28,935 bases of DNA from JAZMZS01 sp045120955 (GTDB taxonomy: Bacteria; Bacillota; Clostridia; Oscillospirales; CAG-272): assembly GCA_045120955.1 (NCBI GenBank), contig JBGVFH010000022.1, forward strand, positions 1 through 28,935. Reading direction: 5' to 3'. The position numbers and the translations under genes were made by a program. Below, one piece after another: positions 12,609-21,944 of this stretch. Position 1 is the stretch's first letter. Each line of letters starts with the position of its first letter. The notes under the pieces were generated by a model. It worked only from the letters and a program-made list of their open reading frames with translations. It was not told the origin of the DNA and did not search any database.

Positions 12609-13799
12609 ATGCTGTCACTTGACAAGGTATTTAACGCACAGACTGTGCTGAAAAACATCATACGTGAAACCAATCTGGTTCGTGCCTACGGTATAGCTCC
12701 CGACTGCGAGCTGTATCTAAAGCCTGAAAATTTGCAGATAACAGGTTCTTTTAAGGTGAGAGGCTCGGCATATAAGATAGCGATGCTCTCAGACGAGGAA
12801 AAAGAGAGGGGAGTTATTGCCTGCTCCGCAGGAAATCATGCACAGGGCGTGGCGCTTGCCGCTTCAAAAAACGGAATAAGCTCGCTTATCTGCCTGCCCG
12901 ACAGCGCACCTATTTCAAAGGTAGAGGCAACGAAGGGCTTCGGTGCGGAGGTCTGCTTGGTGGAAGGGTGCTATGACGATGCATATAAAAGAGCATTGGA
13001 GCTAAAGGAAAGCGAGGGCTACACCTTCGTTCATCCCTTTGATGATGAAAACGTGATCGCAGGACAAGGCACCATCGCTCTTGAGGTGCTGTCCGACCTT
13101 GATGATATCGACGCGATCGTTGTTCCTGTCGGGGGCGGCGGTCTTATCTCGGGTATCGCCTATACGGCAAAGCAGATCAGACCCTCGGTCAAGGTTTACG
13201 GCGTTCAGGTCAAGGGCGCAGCGAGTATGTACAACTCGATAAAGGACGGTCAGATCGAGTGTTTGCCGTCGGTACAGACCATCGCTGACGGCATCGCAGT
13301 AAAGCAGCCCGGCGAGAACACCTTCAGATATGTAAACGAATATGTAGACGATATAGCGCTGGTCAGCGACGACGAGGTAGCGAGCGCAATATTGGCTCTT
13401 ATCGAAAAGCAGAAGATGATAGCCGAGGGTGCAGGTGCTGCGGCAGTGGCGGCAGTAATGTTTGATAAATTTAACCTTCGGGGCAAGCGGGTCGTCAGTA
13501 TCGTTTCGGGCGGAAACATCGACGTTACGAGCCTGTCAAGAGTGATAGATAGAGGTCTTCGCAACTCAGGCCGCTCCACGAGCCTGCTTATCGAGCTTAT
13601 CGACAAGCCCGGCCAGCTAAAGGATATTTCCCGTATCATCGCCGATTGCGGCGGTAACGTAACGGGTGTCCATTATGAAAAAGGAAATACCGAGAGCGTC
13701 AACGGATGTTATCTCCGTATTGAAATGGAAACCAGAGATTTCAGCCATGTCAATCTCATTACACAGTCGTTGCGTAATGAAGGCTTCAAAATAGTTTGA
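12609..13799 (+). CDS. ilvA: Threonine ammonia-lyase (threonine dehydratase) with C-terminal ACT domain
   Basis: A 396-residue PLP enzyme that deaminates threonine to 2-oxobutanoate, the entry step to isoleucine. The PLP lysine lies in ITGSFKVRGSAYK (about residues 45-57). The phosphate-binding loop is VPVGGGGLISG (about 178-188), and the substrate region ACSAGNHAQG is near 75. One ACT domain (LLIELIDKPGQLKDISRIIADCGGNV, about 325-396) ends the protein, as in the short TdcB/IlvA form and unlike the 514-residue E. coli IlvA with two ACT-like domains. GGTGG eight bases before ATG 12609 sets the start; the earlier open frame lies inside the T-box terminator. First gene of the operon. Whether isoleucine inhibits it is not visible. 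Confidence 0.92.
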   Translation: MLSLDKVFNAQTVLKNIIRETNLVRAYGIAPDCELYLKPENLQITGSFKVRGSAYKIAMLSDEEKERGVIACSAGNHAQGVALAASKNGISSLICLPDSAPISKVEATKGFGAEVCLVEGCYDDAYKRALELKESEGYTFVHPFDDENVIAGQGTIALEVLSDLDDIDAIVVPVGGGGLISGIAYTAKQIRPSVKVYGVQVKGAASMYNSIKDGQIECLPSVQTIADGIAVKQPGENTFRYVNEYVDDIALVSDDEVASAILALIEKQKMIAEGAGAAAVAAVMFDKFNLRGKRVVSIVSGGNIDVTSLSRVIDRGLRNSGRSTSLLIELIDKPGQLKDISRIIADCGGNVTGVHYEKGNTESVNGCYLRIEMETRDFSHVNLITQSLRNEGFKIV

Positions 13800-13817
13800 T
13801 TTAAAGGAGTTACAGTT

Positions 13818-14195
13818 ATGAGCAATACAGTTCACACCGAAAAAGCACCGGCGGCGATAGGCCCTTACTCACAGGCAAAGATCGTGGGAGATCTTGTTTT
13901 TACATCCGGACAAATTCCGCTTGATCCCGAGACGGGAATGCTTGTTGGGGAGGACATAAGAGAGCAGACTCACAGAGTTTGCAAAAATCTGGAGGCGGTA
14001 CTGAGCGCCGCAGGCTCGTCGCTTGCAAGCGCAGTAAAGACAGTATGTTTTCTGAGTAACATGGAAGATTTTGCGGCATTCAATGAAGTATATGCAACGT
14101 ATTTCACAAGCAAGCCCGCACGCTCATGCGTAGCGGTAAAGACATTGCCAAAGGGAGCACTGGTAGAGGTCGAGGTTATTGCGGAAAAGGAGTAA
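13818..14195 (+). CDS. ridA: RidA-family 2-iminobutanoate/2-iminopropanoate deaminase
   Basis: A 125-residue YjgF/RidA protein that hydrolyses the reactive enamine/imine released by threonine dehydratase to 2-oxobutanoate, protecting PLP enzymes. Family marks are AIGPYSQAKIVGDLVFTSGQIPLDPETG at the N-terminus, QTHRVCKNLEAVLSAAGSS, and PARSCVAVKTLPKGALVEVEVIA, which carries the catalytic Arg. It forms trimers in characterised members. GGAG precedes the ATG. It lies 18 bp after ilvA, which fits its role of acting directly on the IlvA product. Confidence 0.93.
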   Translation: MSNTVHTEKAPAAIGPYSQAKIVGDLVFTSGQIPLDPETGMLVGEDIREQTHRVCKNLEAVLSAAGSSLASAVKTVCFLSNMEDFAAFNEVYATYFTSKPARSCVAVKTLPKGALVEVEVIAEKE

Positions 14196-14201
14196 AAAGC
14201 T

Positions 14202-15878
14202 ATGATGGATCAGACGAAATACCGAGTGGGATATTATCCCGTATCAAAAAAATATAACAAATGGGTCGAAAAAGACCATATAGAAAAGCCGCCCGTATGG
14301 TGCAGCGTGGATATGCGTGACGGCAACCAGAGCCTTGTAATTCCGATGAGCCTTGAGGAAAAGCTCGAGTACTACAAGGTACTGCTCGATGTCGGATTTA
14401 AGGAGATCGAGGTAGGCTTTCCCGCAGCGAGCGAAACGGAGTATGAATTTTTGCGCACTCTTATCGACAACGGTATGATCCCCGATGACGTTACCGTTCA
14501 GGTGCTGACACAGTGCCGTGAGCATATCATACGCAAGACGTTTGATGCTTGCAAGGGCGCACCGAGTGCTATAATTCATTTTTACAATTCGGTAAGCGTG
14601 GCACAGCGTGAACAGGTGTTTAAAAAATCAAAAGAAGAGATAAAGCAGATCGCCGTAGACGGAGCGAAGCTCGTAAAGAAGCTTGCGCAGGAATACGAGG
14701 GCAATTTCCGCTTTGAATATTCACCCGAGTCCTTTACGGGTACCGAGCCCGAGTACGCTCTTGAGGTGTGCAATGCGGTGCTCGATGTGCTCGAGCCTTC
14801 CGAGTCGAACAATGTCATCATCAACCTGCCCGTTACCGTGGAGATGAGCCTTCCCCATGTGTACGCCTCGCAGGTCGAATACATGAGCGAAAATCTCAAA
14901 TACCGTGAGCACGTTACCCTGTCGCTTCATCCGCACAATGACAGAGGCACAGGTGTTGCGGATACGGAGCTTGCGCTTCTGGCGGGAGCTGACCGTGTCG
15001 AGGGTACTCTGTTCGGAAACGGTGAGAGAACGGGTAACGTAGACATCATCACTTTGGCTATGAATATGTATTCTCACGGAGTAGACCCGAAGCTTGATTT
15101 TTCGGATATGCCCCGCCTTGTCGAGGAATACGAAAAATGCACCCGTATGCAGGTTTATGAAAGAGCCCCCTATGCGGGAGCGCTTGTGTTTGCCGCTTTC
15201 TCGGGCAGTCATCAGGACGCTATTGCAAAGGGTATGAAATACAGAAGCAAAAACGATCTCCACGAGTGGACTGTTCCCTATATTCCGATAGATCCGCATG
15301 ACATCGGACGCACATACGACGCCGACGTTATCCGTGTAAACTCTCAGAGCGGCAAGGGCGGTATCGGATATCTTCTTGAGCAGACGTACGGATATATCCT
15401 GCCGCCGAAGATGCGTGAGCATTTGAGCTATCTTTGCAAGGATATCTCCGACCATGAGCACAAGGAGCTGAAGGCTGACGAGGTGCTCAGCATATTTGAG
15501 GACAATTATCTGAATAACGATTGCTCGATTACCGTCACAGACTTTGAGTTTATGCGTGAAAACGATGTTGTAAAGATCGACGTAACCTTTAAAAAGGACG
15601 GGGTAGAGACAGAGCTCGAGGCTGAGGGCAACGGGTCACTGAGTGCGATAAACAATGCGCTTCGTGCATACACGGGTGAGCAGTATACCTTGCAGGTGTT
15701 CACACAGCACAGTATGCAGGGAGAGGGAAGCCGCAGTGTTGCTGCTTCCTATATAGGACTTATGCGTGAGGACGGCAGCATGTATTGGGGTGCCGGTACC
15801 GATACCGACGTTATGAAAGCAAATACAAATGCACTGCTGAGTGCTTTCCACAACATGACCAAAGGAGGCAACAAATAA
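14202..15878 (+). CDS. leuA: 2-isopropylmalate synthase, LeuA2-like long form
   Basis: A 558-residue enzyme joining 2-oxoisovalerate and acetyl-CoA, the first committed step of leucine synthesis. The HMGL-like TIM barrel starts with WCSVDMRDGNQSLVIPM (about 30-47), where Arg and Asp bind substrate and metal. LSLHPHNDRGTGVADTELALLAGADRVEGTLFGNGERTGNVD (about 240-285) contains the HxH metal ligands and glycine-rich segment. The C-terminal part (about 430-558) is the LeuA dimer/allosteric domain, with SRSVAASYIGL near the end. The SVDMRDGNQ wording and length point to the LeuA2 group seen in actinobacteria, yeasts and some Firmicutes. AAGGAG overlaps the ridA stop. It overlaps leuC by one base. 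Confidence 0.93.
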   Translation: MMDQTKYRVGYYPVSKKYNKWVEKDHIEKPPVWCSVDMRDGNQSLVIPMSLEEKLEYYKVLLDVGFKEIEVGFPAASETEYEFLRTLIDNGMIPDDVTVQVLTQCREHIIRKTFDACKGAPSAIIHFYNSVSVAQREQVFKKSKEEIKQIAVDGAKLVKKLAQEYEGNFRFEYSPESFTGTEPEYALEVCNAVLDVLEPSESNNVIINLPVTVEMSLPHVYASQVEYMSENLKYREHVTLSLHPHNDRGTGVADTELALLAGADRVEGTLFGNGERTGNVDIITLAMNMYSHGVDPKLDFSDMPRLVEEYEKCTRMQVYERAPYAGALVFAAFSGSHQDAIAKGMKYRSKNDLHEWTVPYIPIDPHDIGRTYDADVIRVNSQSGKGGIGYLLEQTYGYILPPKMREHLSYLCKDISDHEHKELKADEVLSIFEDNYLNNDCSITVTDFEFMRENDVVKIDVTFKKDGVETELEAEGNGSLSAINNALRAYTGEQYTLQVFTQHSMQGEGSRSVAASYIGLMREDGSMYWGAGTDTDVMKANTNALLSAFHNMTKGGNK

Positions 15879-17137
15879 TGTCAATGACCATGACACAAAA
15901 AATTCTTGCCGCTCATGCAGGGCTTGAGAGCGTGACGGCAGGACAGCTGATAAGCGCCAAGCTCGATATCGTCCTCGGAAACGATATCACCACACCCGTA
16001 GCGGTAAACGAATTTAAAAAAGCGGGCTTTGACAAGGTGTTTGACCGTGACAGGGTCGCTATAGTGCTTGACCACTTTGTGCCGAACAAGGATATCAAGG
16101 CGGCAGAACAGTCAAAGACCTGCCGTGAGTTTGCTTGCAGTCATTGCGTGAGCCATTTTTACGATGTCGGTAAAATGGGAATAGAGCACGCACTTTTGCC
16201 CGAGCAGGGTATAGTTACCGCAGGCGACTGCATTATCGGCGCTGACAGCCACACTTGTACATACGGAGCACTCGGAGCCTTCTCCACGGGTGTCGGCTCG
16301 ACCGACATGGCGGCAGGCATGGCAACGGGCATGGCTTGGTTTAAGGTGCCCTCCGCTATAAGGTTCAACCTCACAGGCTCCCTTCCCTCAAACTGCAGCG
16401 GCAAGGACGTTATACTTACAATCATCGGAATGATAGGCGTTGACGGTGCGCTGTACAAGAGCATGGAATTTACGGGTGACGGAGTAGCGAACCTTTCCAT
16501 GGACGACCGCCTTTGCATATGTAATATGGCAATAGAAGCAGGCGCTAAAAACGGTATTTTCCCCGTAGATGAAAAGACTGTCGAATATATGAAGGGCAGA
16601 TGCGAGCGTACACCTGTTATTTATGAGGCAGATGCGGATGCCGAATACGAAAAGACGATAGACATTGATCTTTGTTCTATCGTTCCTACAGTTGCTTGTC
16701 CTCACCTTCCCGAAAACACACATCCTGCAAGCGAGCTTGGCGATATCAAGATCGATCAGGTAGTTATCGGAAGCTGTACCAACGGCAGAATGGAGGACAT
16801 GGAGGCGGCGTACAACATACTAAAGGGCAAAAAGATCGCCGACGGTGTGCGTTGCATCATCATTCCGGGAACGATGCAGATACTTCGTGACTGTGTGGAA
16901 AAGGGCTATTATACGGCGTTTATCGACGCGGGAGCAGTTGTCTCCACTCCTACCTGCGGCCCTTGCCTTGGCGGTTATATGGGAATTTTAGCGGCGGGCG
17001 AGCGCTGTATAGCTACAACGAACCGCAACTTCGTCGGACGTATGGGCCATGTAGAGAGCGAGGTATATCTTGCTTCTCCTCACACGGCGGCGGCAAGTGC
17101 GCTGACGGGCTATATTACCGAGTATAAGGAGGCGTAA
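15878..17137 (+). CDS. leuC: 3-isopropylmalate dehydratase large subunit
   Basis: A 419-residue aconitase-family subunit that isomerises 2-isopropylmalate to 3-isopropylmalate with LeuD. The [4Fe-4S] ligands are in VIGSCTNGRMEDM (Cys near 297) and STPTCGPCLGGYMG (Cys pair near 357-360). Other marks are DHFVPNKD, GADSHTCTYGALGAFSTGVGSTDMA and FVGRMGH. The length, about 420, is the compact archaeal/clostridial type rather than the 466-residue E. coli type. The start overlaps the leuA stop as TAATG, with GGAGG ten bases upstream. leuD begins two bases after its stop, giving translational coupling. Confidence 0.95.
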   Translation: MSMTMTQKILAAHAGLESVTAGQLISAKLDIVLGNDITTPVAVNEFKKAGFDKVFDRDRVAIVLDHFVPNKDIKAAEQSKTCREFACSHCVSHFYDVGKMGIEHALLPEQGIVTAGDCIIGADSHTCTYGALGAFSTGVGSTDMAAGMATGMAWFKVPSAIRFNLTGSLPSNCSGKDVILTIIGMIGVDGALYKSMEFTGDGVANLSMDDRLCICNMAIEAGAKNGIFPVDEKTVEYMKGRCERTPVIYEADADAEYEKTIDIDLCSIVPTVACPHLPENTHPASELGDIKIDQVVIGSCTNGRMEDMEAAYNILKGKKIADGVRCIIIPGTMQILRDCVEKGYYTAFIDAGAVVSTPTCGPCLGGYMGILAAGERCIATTNRNFVGRMGHVESEVYLASPHTAAASALTGYITEYKEA

Positions 17138-17139
17138 AA

Positions 17140-17637
17140 ATGAATACAAAAGGAAAAGTTTTCAAATATCCGGATAATGTGGACACAGATGTTATTATAC
17201 CCGCACGTTATCTCAACACCCCCGATGCAAAGGAGCTGGCACTGCATTGCATGGAGGATATCGACACCGAATTTGTAAAAAAAGTAAATGCAGGGGATGT
17301 TATGGTGGCAGGCTGGAACTTCGGCTGCGGCTCCTCACGTGAGCACGCACCGCTCGTTATCAAGACCTGCGGAACGGGCTGCGTTATCGCAAAGAGCTTT
17401 GCCCGTATTTTCTACCGCAACGCTATCAATATCGGGCTTCCCATATTGGAGTGTGAGCAGGCAGCTGAGGAAATTATGGCAGGCGACGAGGTAACGGTGG
17501 ACTTTGATACGGGAATTATCACCGACCTCACTACCCAAAAAACATACAAGGCACAGCCTTTCCCGCCGTTTATTGTGAATATTATCAAGTGCGGCGGACT
17601 TTTGAAATCATTGAAAGAAGGTCAAGCAAATGGTTAA
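17140..17637 (+). CDS. leuD: 3-isopropylmalate dehydratase small subunit
   Basis: A 165-residue swivel-domain subunit that completes the LeuC active site. It begins KGKVFKYPDNVDTDVIIPARYLN, and contains NFGCGSSREHAPLVIKTCG (about 55-73), where the Ser-Ser-Arg motif binds substrate, and IAKSFARIFYRNAINIGLP. It is the short form that pairs with compact LeuC. It overlaps leuB by 8 bases (ATGGTTAA). Confidence 0.95.
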   Translation: MNTKGKVFKYPDNVDTDVIIPARYLNTPDAKELALHCMEDIDTEFVKKVNAGDVMVAGWNFGCGSSREHAPLVIKTCGTGCVIAKSFARIFYRNAINIGLPILECEQAAEEIMAGDEVTVDFDTGIITDLTTQKTYKAQPFPPFIVNIIKCGGLLKSLKEGQANG

Positions 17638-18712
17638 AAATATTGCGGTTATCCGAGGTGACGGTATAGGCCCCGAGATAGTTGAGCAGGCGCTGAGAGT
17701 GCTTGACAAGGTAGCAGAGTGCTACGGCCACACCTTCAATTACACCGATGTTGATATGGGCGGATGCGCCATTGATAAATACGGCGACCCTCTGCCTGCG
17801 GAAATGCTCAAAAAATGCGTAGAGTCGGACAGCGTTCTTCTCGGAGCTGTCGGAGGGGACAAGTGGAACGACGTTCCCGGTCATATGCGCCCCGAAAAGG
17901 GACTTTTGCGGCTTCGTGCGGGCATGGGCGTTTACTCAAACAACCGCCCCGCAAAGATATGGCAGCAGCTTGCGGATGCATCCCCTCTGAAAAAGGAGAT
18001 AGTTGAAAAAGGCATTGATTTTATCATCGTTCGTGAGCTTATCGGCGGTATTTACTTCGGCGAGCACAAAACCGAGGATATAAACGGAAAGCCCACCGCT
18101 ACCGATATTCTTACCTATAATGAGGAGGAGATCGAGCGCATAGGCAGAATAGGCTTTGAAACTGCAAGAAAGAGGGGCAAAAAGCTCTGCTCGGTAGAAA
18201 AGAGCAACGTGCTTGACTCCAGCCGCCTTTGGAAAAAGGTGATGCACCGTCTGGCAGAAGAATACCCCGATGTTGAGCTTTCTGATATGCTCGTTGACAA
18301 CTGTGCTATGCAGATAGTAAAAGCTCCCTCACAGTTTGATGTTGTTGTGACGGAGAATATGTTCGGCGACATTCTTTCGGATGAGGCATCCATGATAACG
18401 GGCTCTATCGGTATGATACCGTCCTCGAGTCTGGGAGCTACCACGTGCGGACTTTACGAGCCTATTCACGGCTCCGCACCCGATATCGCCGGCAAGGATA
18501 TAGCAAACCCTATCGGAACTATCCTTTCCGCCGCTATGATGCTCAGATACAGCTTTGATATGGCACAAGAGGCAGATGCTGTTGAAAATGCCGTTTCCGC
18601 TTACCTCGATGAGGGATACCGCACGGCGGATATTATGAGCGAGGGAATGAAAAAGGTAGGCTGCAGGGAATGCGGCAGACTTATCGCAGAAAAAATTACA
18701 AAGGAGAGATGA
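17630..18712 (+). CDS. leuB: 3-isopropylmalate dehydrogenase
   Basis: A 360-residue NAD-dependent oxidative decarboxylase forming 4-methyl-2-oxopentanoate, the last specific step before transamination to leucine. It shows IRGDGIGPEIVEQALRVLD at the N-terminus, LLRLRAGMGVYSNNRPAK with the substrate Arg residues, FIIVRELIGGIYFGEH, EKSNVLDSSRLWKKVM, VTENMFGDILSDEASMITGSIGMIPSSSLG (metal Asp) and the NAD-binding PIHGSAPDIAGKDIANPIGTILSAAMMLRYSF. Length is standard. The start lies inside the end of leuD, and ilvB follows after one base. Confidence 0.96.
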   Translation: MVKNIAVIRGDGIGPEIVEQALRVLDKVAECYGHTFNYTDVDMGGCAIDKYGDPLPAEMLKKCVESDSVLLGAVGGDKWNDVPGHMRPEKGLLRLRAGMGVYSNNRPAKIWQQLADASPLKKEIVEKGIDFIIVRELIGGIYFGEHKTEDINGKPTATDILTYNEEEIERIGRIGFETARKRGKKLCSVEKSNVLDSSRLWKKVMHRLAEEYPDVELSDMLVDNCAMQIVKAPSQFDVVVTENMFGDILSDEASMITGSIGMIPSSSLGATTCGLYEPIHGSAPDIAGKDIANPIGTILSAAMMLRYSFDMAQEADAVENAVSAYLDEGYRTADIMSEGMKKVGCRECGRLIAEKITKER

Positions 18713-18713
18713 A

Positions 18714-20381
18714 ATGCTTCTTTCAGGCGCAGATATCCTTGTAAGGACCCTGATAGAGCAAGGAGCAGATACCGTCTTTGGTTATCCGGGCGGTCAGATA
18801 CTCAATGTTTACGACAGTCTTTACAAATATCAAAATGAAATAACTCATATACTTACTGCTCACGAGCAGGGGGCGGCGCACGCAGCCGACGGCTATGCGA
18901 GAACTACGGGCAAGGTCGGCGTTGTGATATCCACATCGGGACCCGGAGCAACAAACCTTGTAACGGGCATTGCGACAGCTTATCTTGATTCCGTACCACT
19001 TATCGCTATATGCGGAAACGTACCAACGACGCAGATAGGTACGGACAGCTTTCAGGAGATAGACATTACGGGTGTCACCCTGCCGATAACAAAGCATAAC
19101 TATTTTGTCGGCTCGGTAGAGGACCTTGCCGATACTATCCGTGAGGCGTTCAGACTCGCAAGCTCGGGCAGACCCGGACCTGTGCTTATCGACGTGCCAA
19201 AGGACGTTCAGATAGCAAAGTGCGAGTACACAGAGTGTCCCGCAGTCTGTGCGGATACTCCGACAGCGGCAAAAGACGTGCGCATATCCGAGGCGGCAGA
19301 GCTGATAAATAACGCAGAGCGGCCGTACATATATATCGGAGGCGGTATTATCACCGCCGAGGCTCAGAGCGAAATGCTCGAGCTTGCCGAGAAGATCGAC
19401 GCCCCCATCGGCTGTTCGATGATGGGACTTTCGGCAATTCCCACGGAGCATCCGAGATTTCTCGGTATGCAGGGAATGCACGGGCATTATGCTTCCTCCA
19501 TGGCAATGCACAAAGCCGACCTTATTATATCTCTCGGTGTCCGCTTTAACGACCGTGCTACGGGAAACAGAGCAAAATTTGCTACGGGTGCGAAAATAGT
19601 GCACATTGACGTAGACGGCTCGGAGCTTTCAAAAACGGTAAACGCAGAGGCGGGGCTGAGAGGAGACATCAAAAAAACCCTTATAGAGCTTCTTCCGCTC
19701 GTAAAGAATAACGCAAAGCCCGAATGGCAAAAGAAAATATCGGAGCTTAGGCAGGAGGAAGAAAAAAATCTTGACAGCAGAGAGGGGCTTACACCCCGCA
19801 ATGCGGTTTTGACGGTCAATAAGTATCTGGGCGAGAACACAGCGGTTGCAACCGATGTCGGTCAGCACCAGATGTGGGCAGCGCAAAACCTGAGCTTCAA
19901 GACTGCCCGCCGCTTTGTTTCGAGCGGGGGTCTCGGTACGATGGGATTTGGACTCGGAGCGGCTATCGGAGCGGCATTCGGCACAAAGGAGCGCAGCGTG
20001 CTCATCACGGGTGACGGCAGCTTTGGAATGTGTCTAAACGAGCTCGCAACAGCCGTGACCTACAACATCCCCGTGGTCATTCTTATAATGAACAACGGAG
20101 TGCTCGGAATGGTACGGCAATGGCAGACCTTGTTCTTTGATAAGCACTATTCAAATACGGTACTGAACCGCAAGACCGACTTTGTTGCTCTTGCAAAAGC
20201 GTTCGGTTCTGACGGTGAGTCGGTGTCGAGCGTAGAAGAGCTTGATAGCGCTCTGGCAAATGCCTTTGCGGCAAACGGTCCGTATGTTATTGATTGCAAA
20301 ATAGAAAAGGACGAGTTCGTCCTTCCCATGCTTCCTCCCGGAGGCAGTATGGACGATATCATCGTAAAGGTGGGTGAATGA
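18714..20381 (+). CDS. ilvB: Acetolactate synthase large (catalytic) subunit
   Basis: A 555-residue thiamine-diphosphate enzyme condensing pyruvate with pyruvate (to 2-acetolactate, for Val and Leu) or with 2-oxobutanoate (to 2-aceto-2-hydroxybutanoate, for Ile). The catalytic Glu lies in LTAHEQGAAHAADGYARTTGKVG (about 45-67). The central FAD-like domain follows. The ThDP/Mg motif is GDGSFGMCLNELATAVTYNIPVVILIMNN (about 433-461). GWVRQWQ is replaced by GMVRQWQTLFF, the usual anabolic form. AAGGAG seven bases before ATG sets the start. It is followed by the regulatory subunit gene after one base. Confidence 0.95.
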   Translation: MLLSGADILVRTLIEQGADTVFGYPGGQILNVYDSLYKYQNEITHILTAHEQGAAHAADGYARTTGKVGVVISTSGPGATNLVTGIATAYLDSVPLIAICGNVPTTQIGTDSFQEIDITGVTLPITKHNYFVGSVEDLADTIREAFRLASSGRPGPVLIDVPKDVQIAKCEYTECPAVCADTPTAAKDVRISEAAELINNAERPYIYIGGGIITAEAQSEMLELAEKIDAPIGCSMMGLSAIPTEHPRFLGMQGMHGHYASSMAMHKADLIISLGVRFNDRATGNRAKFATGAKIVHIDVDGSELSKTVNAEAGLRGDIKKTLIELLPLVKNNAKPEWQKKISELRQEEEKNLDSREGLTPRNAVLTVNKYLGENTAVATDVGQHQMWAAQNLSFKTARRFVSSGGLGTMGFGLGAAIGAAFGTKERSVLITGDGSFGMCLNELATAVTYNIPVVILIMNNGVLGMVRQWQTLFFDKHYSNTVLNRKTDFVALAKAFGSDGESVSSVEELDSALANAFAANGPYVIDCKIEKDEFVLPMLPPGGSMDDIIVKVGE

Positions 20382-20382
20382 T

Positions 20383-20889
20383 ATGAACAGATATACAGTA
20401 GCCGTCCTTGTCAAAAATCAGTTTGGAGTTCTCAACCGTGTGACAAGTATGTTTCGCCGCCGTCAGTTTAATATCAGCGCCCTGTCGGTGAGCGAGACCG
20501 AGTCGAACGAATATTCGAGAATAACCGTCATATTCGACGGTGAGGATACAGCAAAGGATCAGCTTATAAATCAGCTTTACAAGCTGCCCGACGTGTGCTC
20601 TATCAAGGAGCTTGACAGCCGAGGCTCTGTCAGCTGTGAGCTGCTTTTGATAAAAATGCAAAACGAGCCCGGATCAAGAGATGATATCAGAGTTGCGGTT
20701 GATGCCTTCGGAGCAAGGATCATGGATTATTCAAAGGAATCCGTCATTTATTCGCTCACAGATGACTCGAGACGCATTGACGATTTCATAGATCTTATGC
20801 GTGATTACACTATACTTGAAATATGCCGCACGGGAAGTGTTTCCCTTGAAAAAGGCGAATCAACCATCAGAAAAGTAACAAATTTATAA
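20383..20889 (+). CDS. ilvN: Acetolactate synthase small (regulatory) subunit
   Basis: A 168-residue regulatory partner of IlvB that gives feedback sensitivity, usually to valine. The N-terminal ACT domain reads RYTVAVLVKNQFGVLNRVTSMFRRRQFNISALSV (residues 3-36), followed by the C-terminal ALS small-subunit domain to about residue 160. AAAGGTGG nine bases upstream favours ATG 20383 over the in-frame GTG at 20374 inside the ilvB end. A 28-bp gap separates it from ilvC. The symbol ilvH is equally used. Confidence 0.93.
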   Translation: MNRYTVAVLVKNQFGVLNRVTSMFRRRQFNISALSVSETESNEYSRITVIFDGEDTAKDQLINQLYKLPDVCSIKELDSRGSVSCELLLIKMQNEPGSRDDIRVAVDAFGARIMDYSKESVIYSLTDDSRRIDDFIDLMRDYTILEICRTGSVSLEKGESTIRKVTNL

Positions 20890-20917
20890 AATATAACTCA
20901 GAAAGAGGTAAATTATC

Positions 20918-21934
20918 ATGGCAAGAATTTTTTATCAGCAGGATTGCGATCTTCAGAAGCTAAACGGCAAGACCGTTGCTATCATCGGCTACGGCTCTCA
21001 GGGACACGCTCATGCCCTCAACCTTAAGGACAGCGGAGTTGACGTAATAGTAGGTCTTTACGAAGGCTCAAAGAGCTGGGCAAAGGCAGAAGCACAGGGA
21101 CTGAAGGTCATGACGAGTGCAGAGGCTGCAAAGGCTGCGGACATCATTATGATCCTTATCAACGACGAAAAGCAGGCGGCTCTATACAAAGAGAGCATCG
21201 AGCCCAACCTCACAGAGGGCAAGACTCTTGCTTTCGCACACGGCTTTAACATTCATTTCGGCTGCATAAAGCCTCCCAAGAACGTAAACGTCATTATGAT
21301 AGCCCCCAAGGGCCCCGGTCACACCGTTCGTTCCGAGTATCAGGCAGGAAAGGGTGTTCCTTGTCTTATCGCAGTTGAGCAGGATGCAACAGGCGATGCA
21401 TGGGATCTCGGTCTTGCTTATGCTCTTGCTATCGGCGGCGCCCGTGCAGGCGTGCTCGAGACCAACTTCCGCACCGAAACGGAAACAGACCTGTTCGGTG
21501 AGCAGGCAGTTCTGTGCGGCGGCGTTTGCGCTTTGATGCAGGCAGGCTACGAAACTCTCGTTGAGGCAGGCTACGACCCGAGAAATGCATACTTTGAGTG
21601 CATTCACGAGATGAAGCTCATAGTTGACCTTATCTATCAGAGCGGCTTTGCAGGTATGAGATATTCTATCTCCAATACCGCCGAGTACGGTGATTACATA
21701 ACAGGACCCAAGATAATCACAGATCAAACAAAAGCTGCTATGAAGCAGATTCTCAAGAACATTCAGGACGGAACATTTGCTAAAGACTTCCTTCTTGATA
21801 TGTCCAGTGCAGGCTCTCAGGTGCACTTCAACGCTATGCGTAAGCTTGCAAGCGAGCATCCCTCTGAGCTTGTTGGCGAAGAGATACGTAAGCTTTACAG
21901 CTGGAGCGATGAGGACAAGCTCATCAACAACTAA
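20918..21934 (+). CDS. ilvC: Ketol-acid reductoisomerase, class I
   Basis: A 338-residue Mg-dependent enzyme that isomerises and reduces acetolactate or acetohydroxybutanoate. The Rossmann motif is IIGYGSQGHAHALNLKDSGVDVIVGL (about 22-47), followed by YEGSKSWAKAEAQG. The two Ser of this loop suit the NADP phosphate, but the usual Arg is replaced by a Tyr-Glu pair, so NADH use is possible. IAPKGPGHTVRSEY and the metal-binding DLFGEQAVLCGG and FECIHEMKLIVDLIY follow. Length and absence of a duplicated domain define class I. AAAGAGG before the ATG. A strong hairpin lies between it and ilvD. Confidence 0.95.
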   Translation: MARIFYQQDCDLQKLNGKTVAIIGYGSQGHAHALNLKDSGVDVIVGLYEGSKSWAKAEAQGLKVMTSAEAAKAADIIMILINDEKQAALYKESIEPNLTEGKTLAFAHGFNIHFGCIKPPKNVNVIMIAPKGPGHTVRSEYQAGKGVPCLIAVEQDATGDAWDLGLAYALAIGGARAGVLETNFRTETETDLFGEQAVLCGGVCALMQAGYETLVEAGYDPRNAYFECIHEMKLIVDLIYQSGFAGMRYSISNTAEYGDYITGPKIITDQTKAAMKQILKNIQDGTFAKDFLLDMSSAGSQVHFNAMRKLASEHPSELVGEEIRKLYSWSDEDKLINN

Positions 21935-21944
21935 ACAGCATAGT

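Noticed and set aside
18723..19604. A 293-codon minus-strand frame opposite ilvB
   Set aside because: It is antisense to the clearly coding ilvB gene, is Cys/His/Arg-rich in the way typical of shadow frames and has no ribosome binding site.
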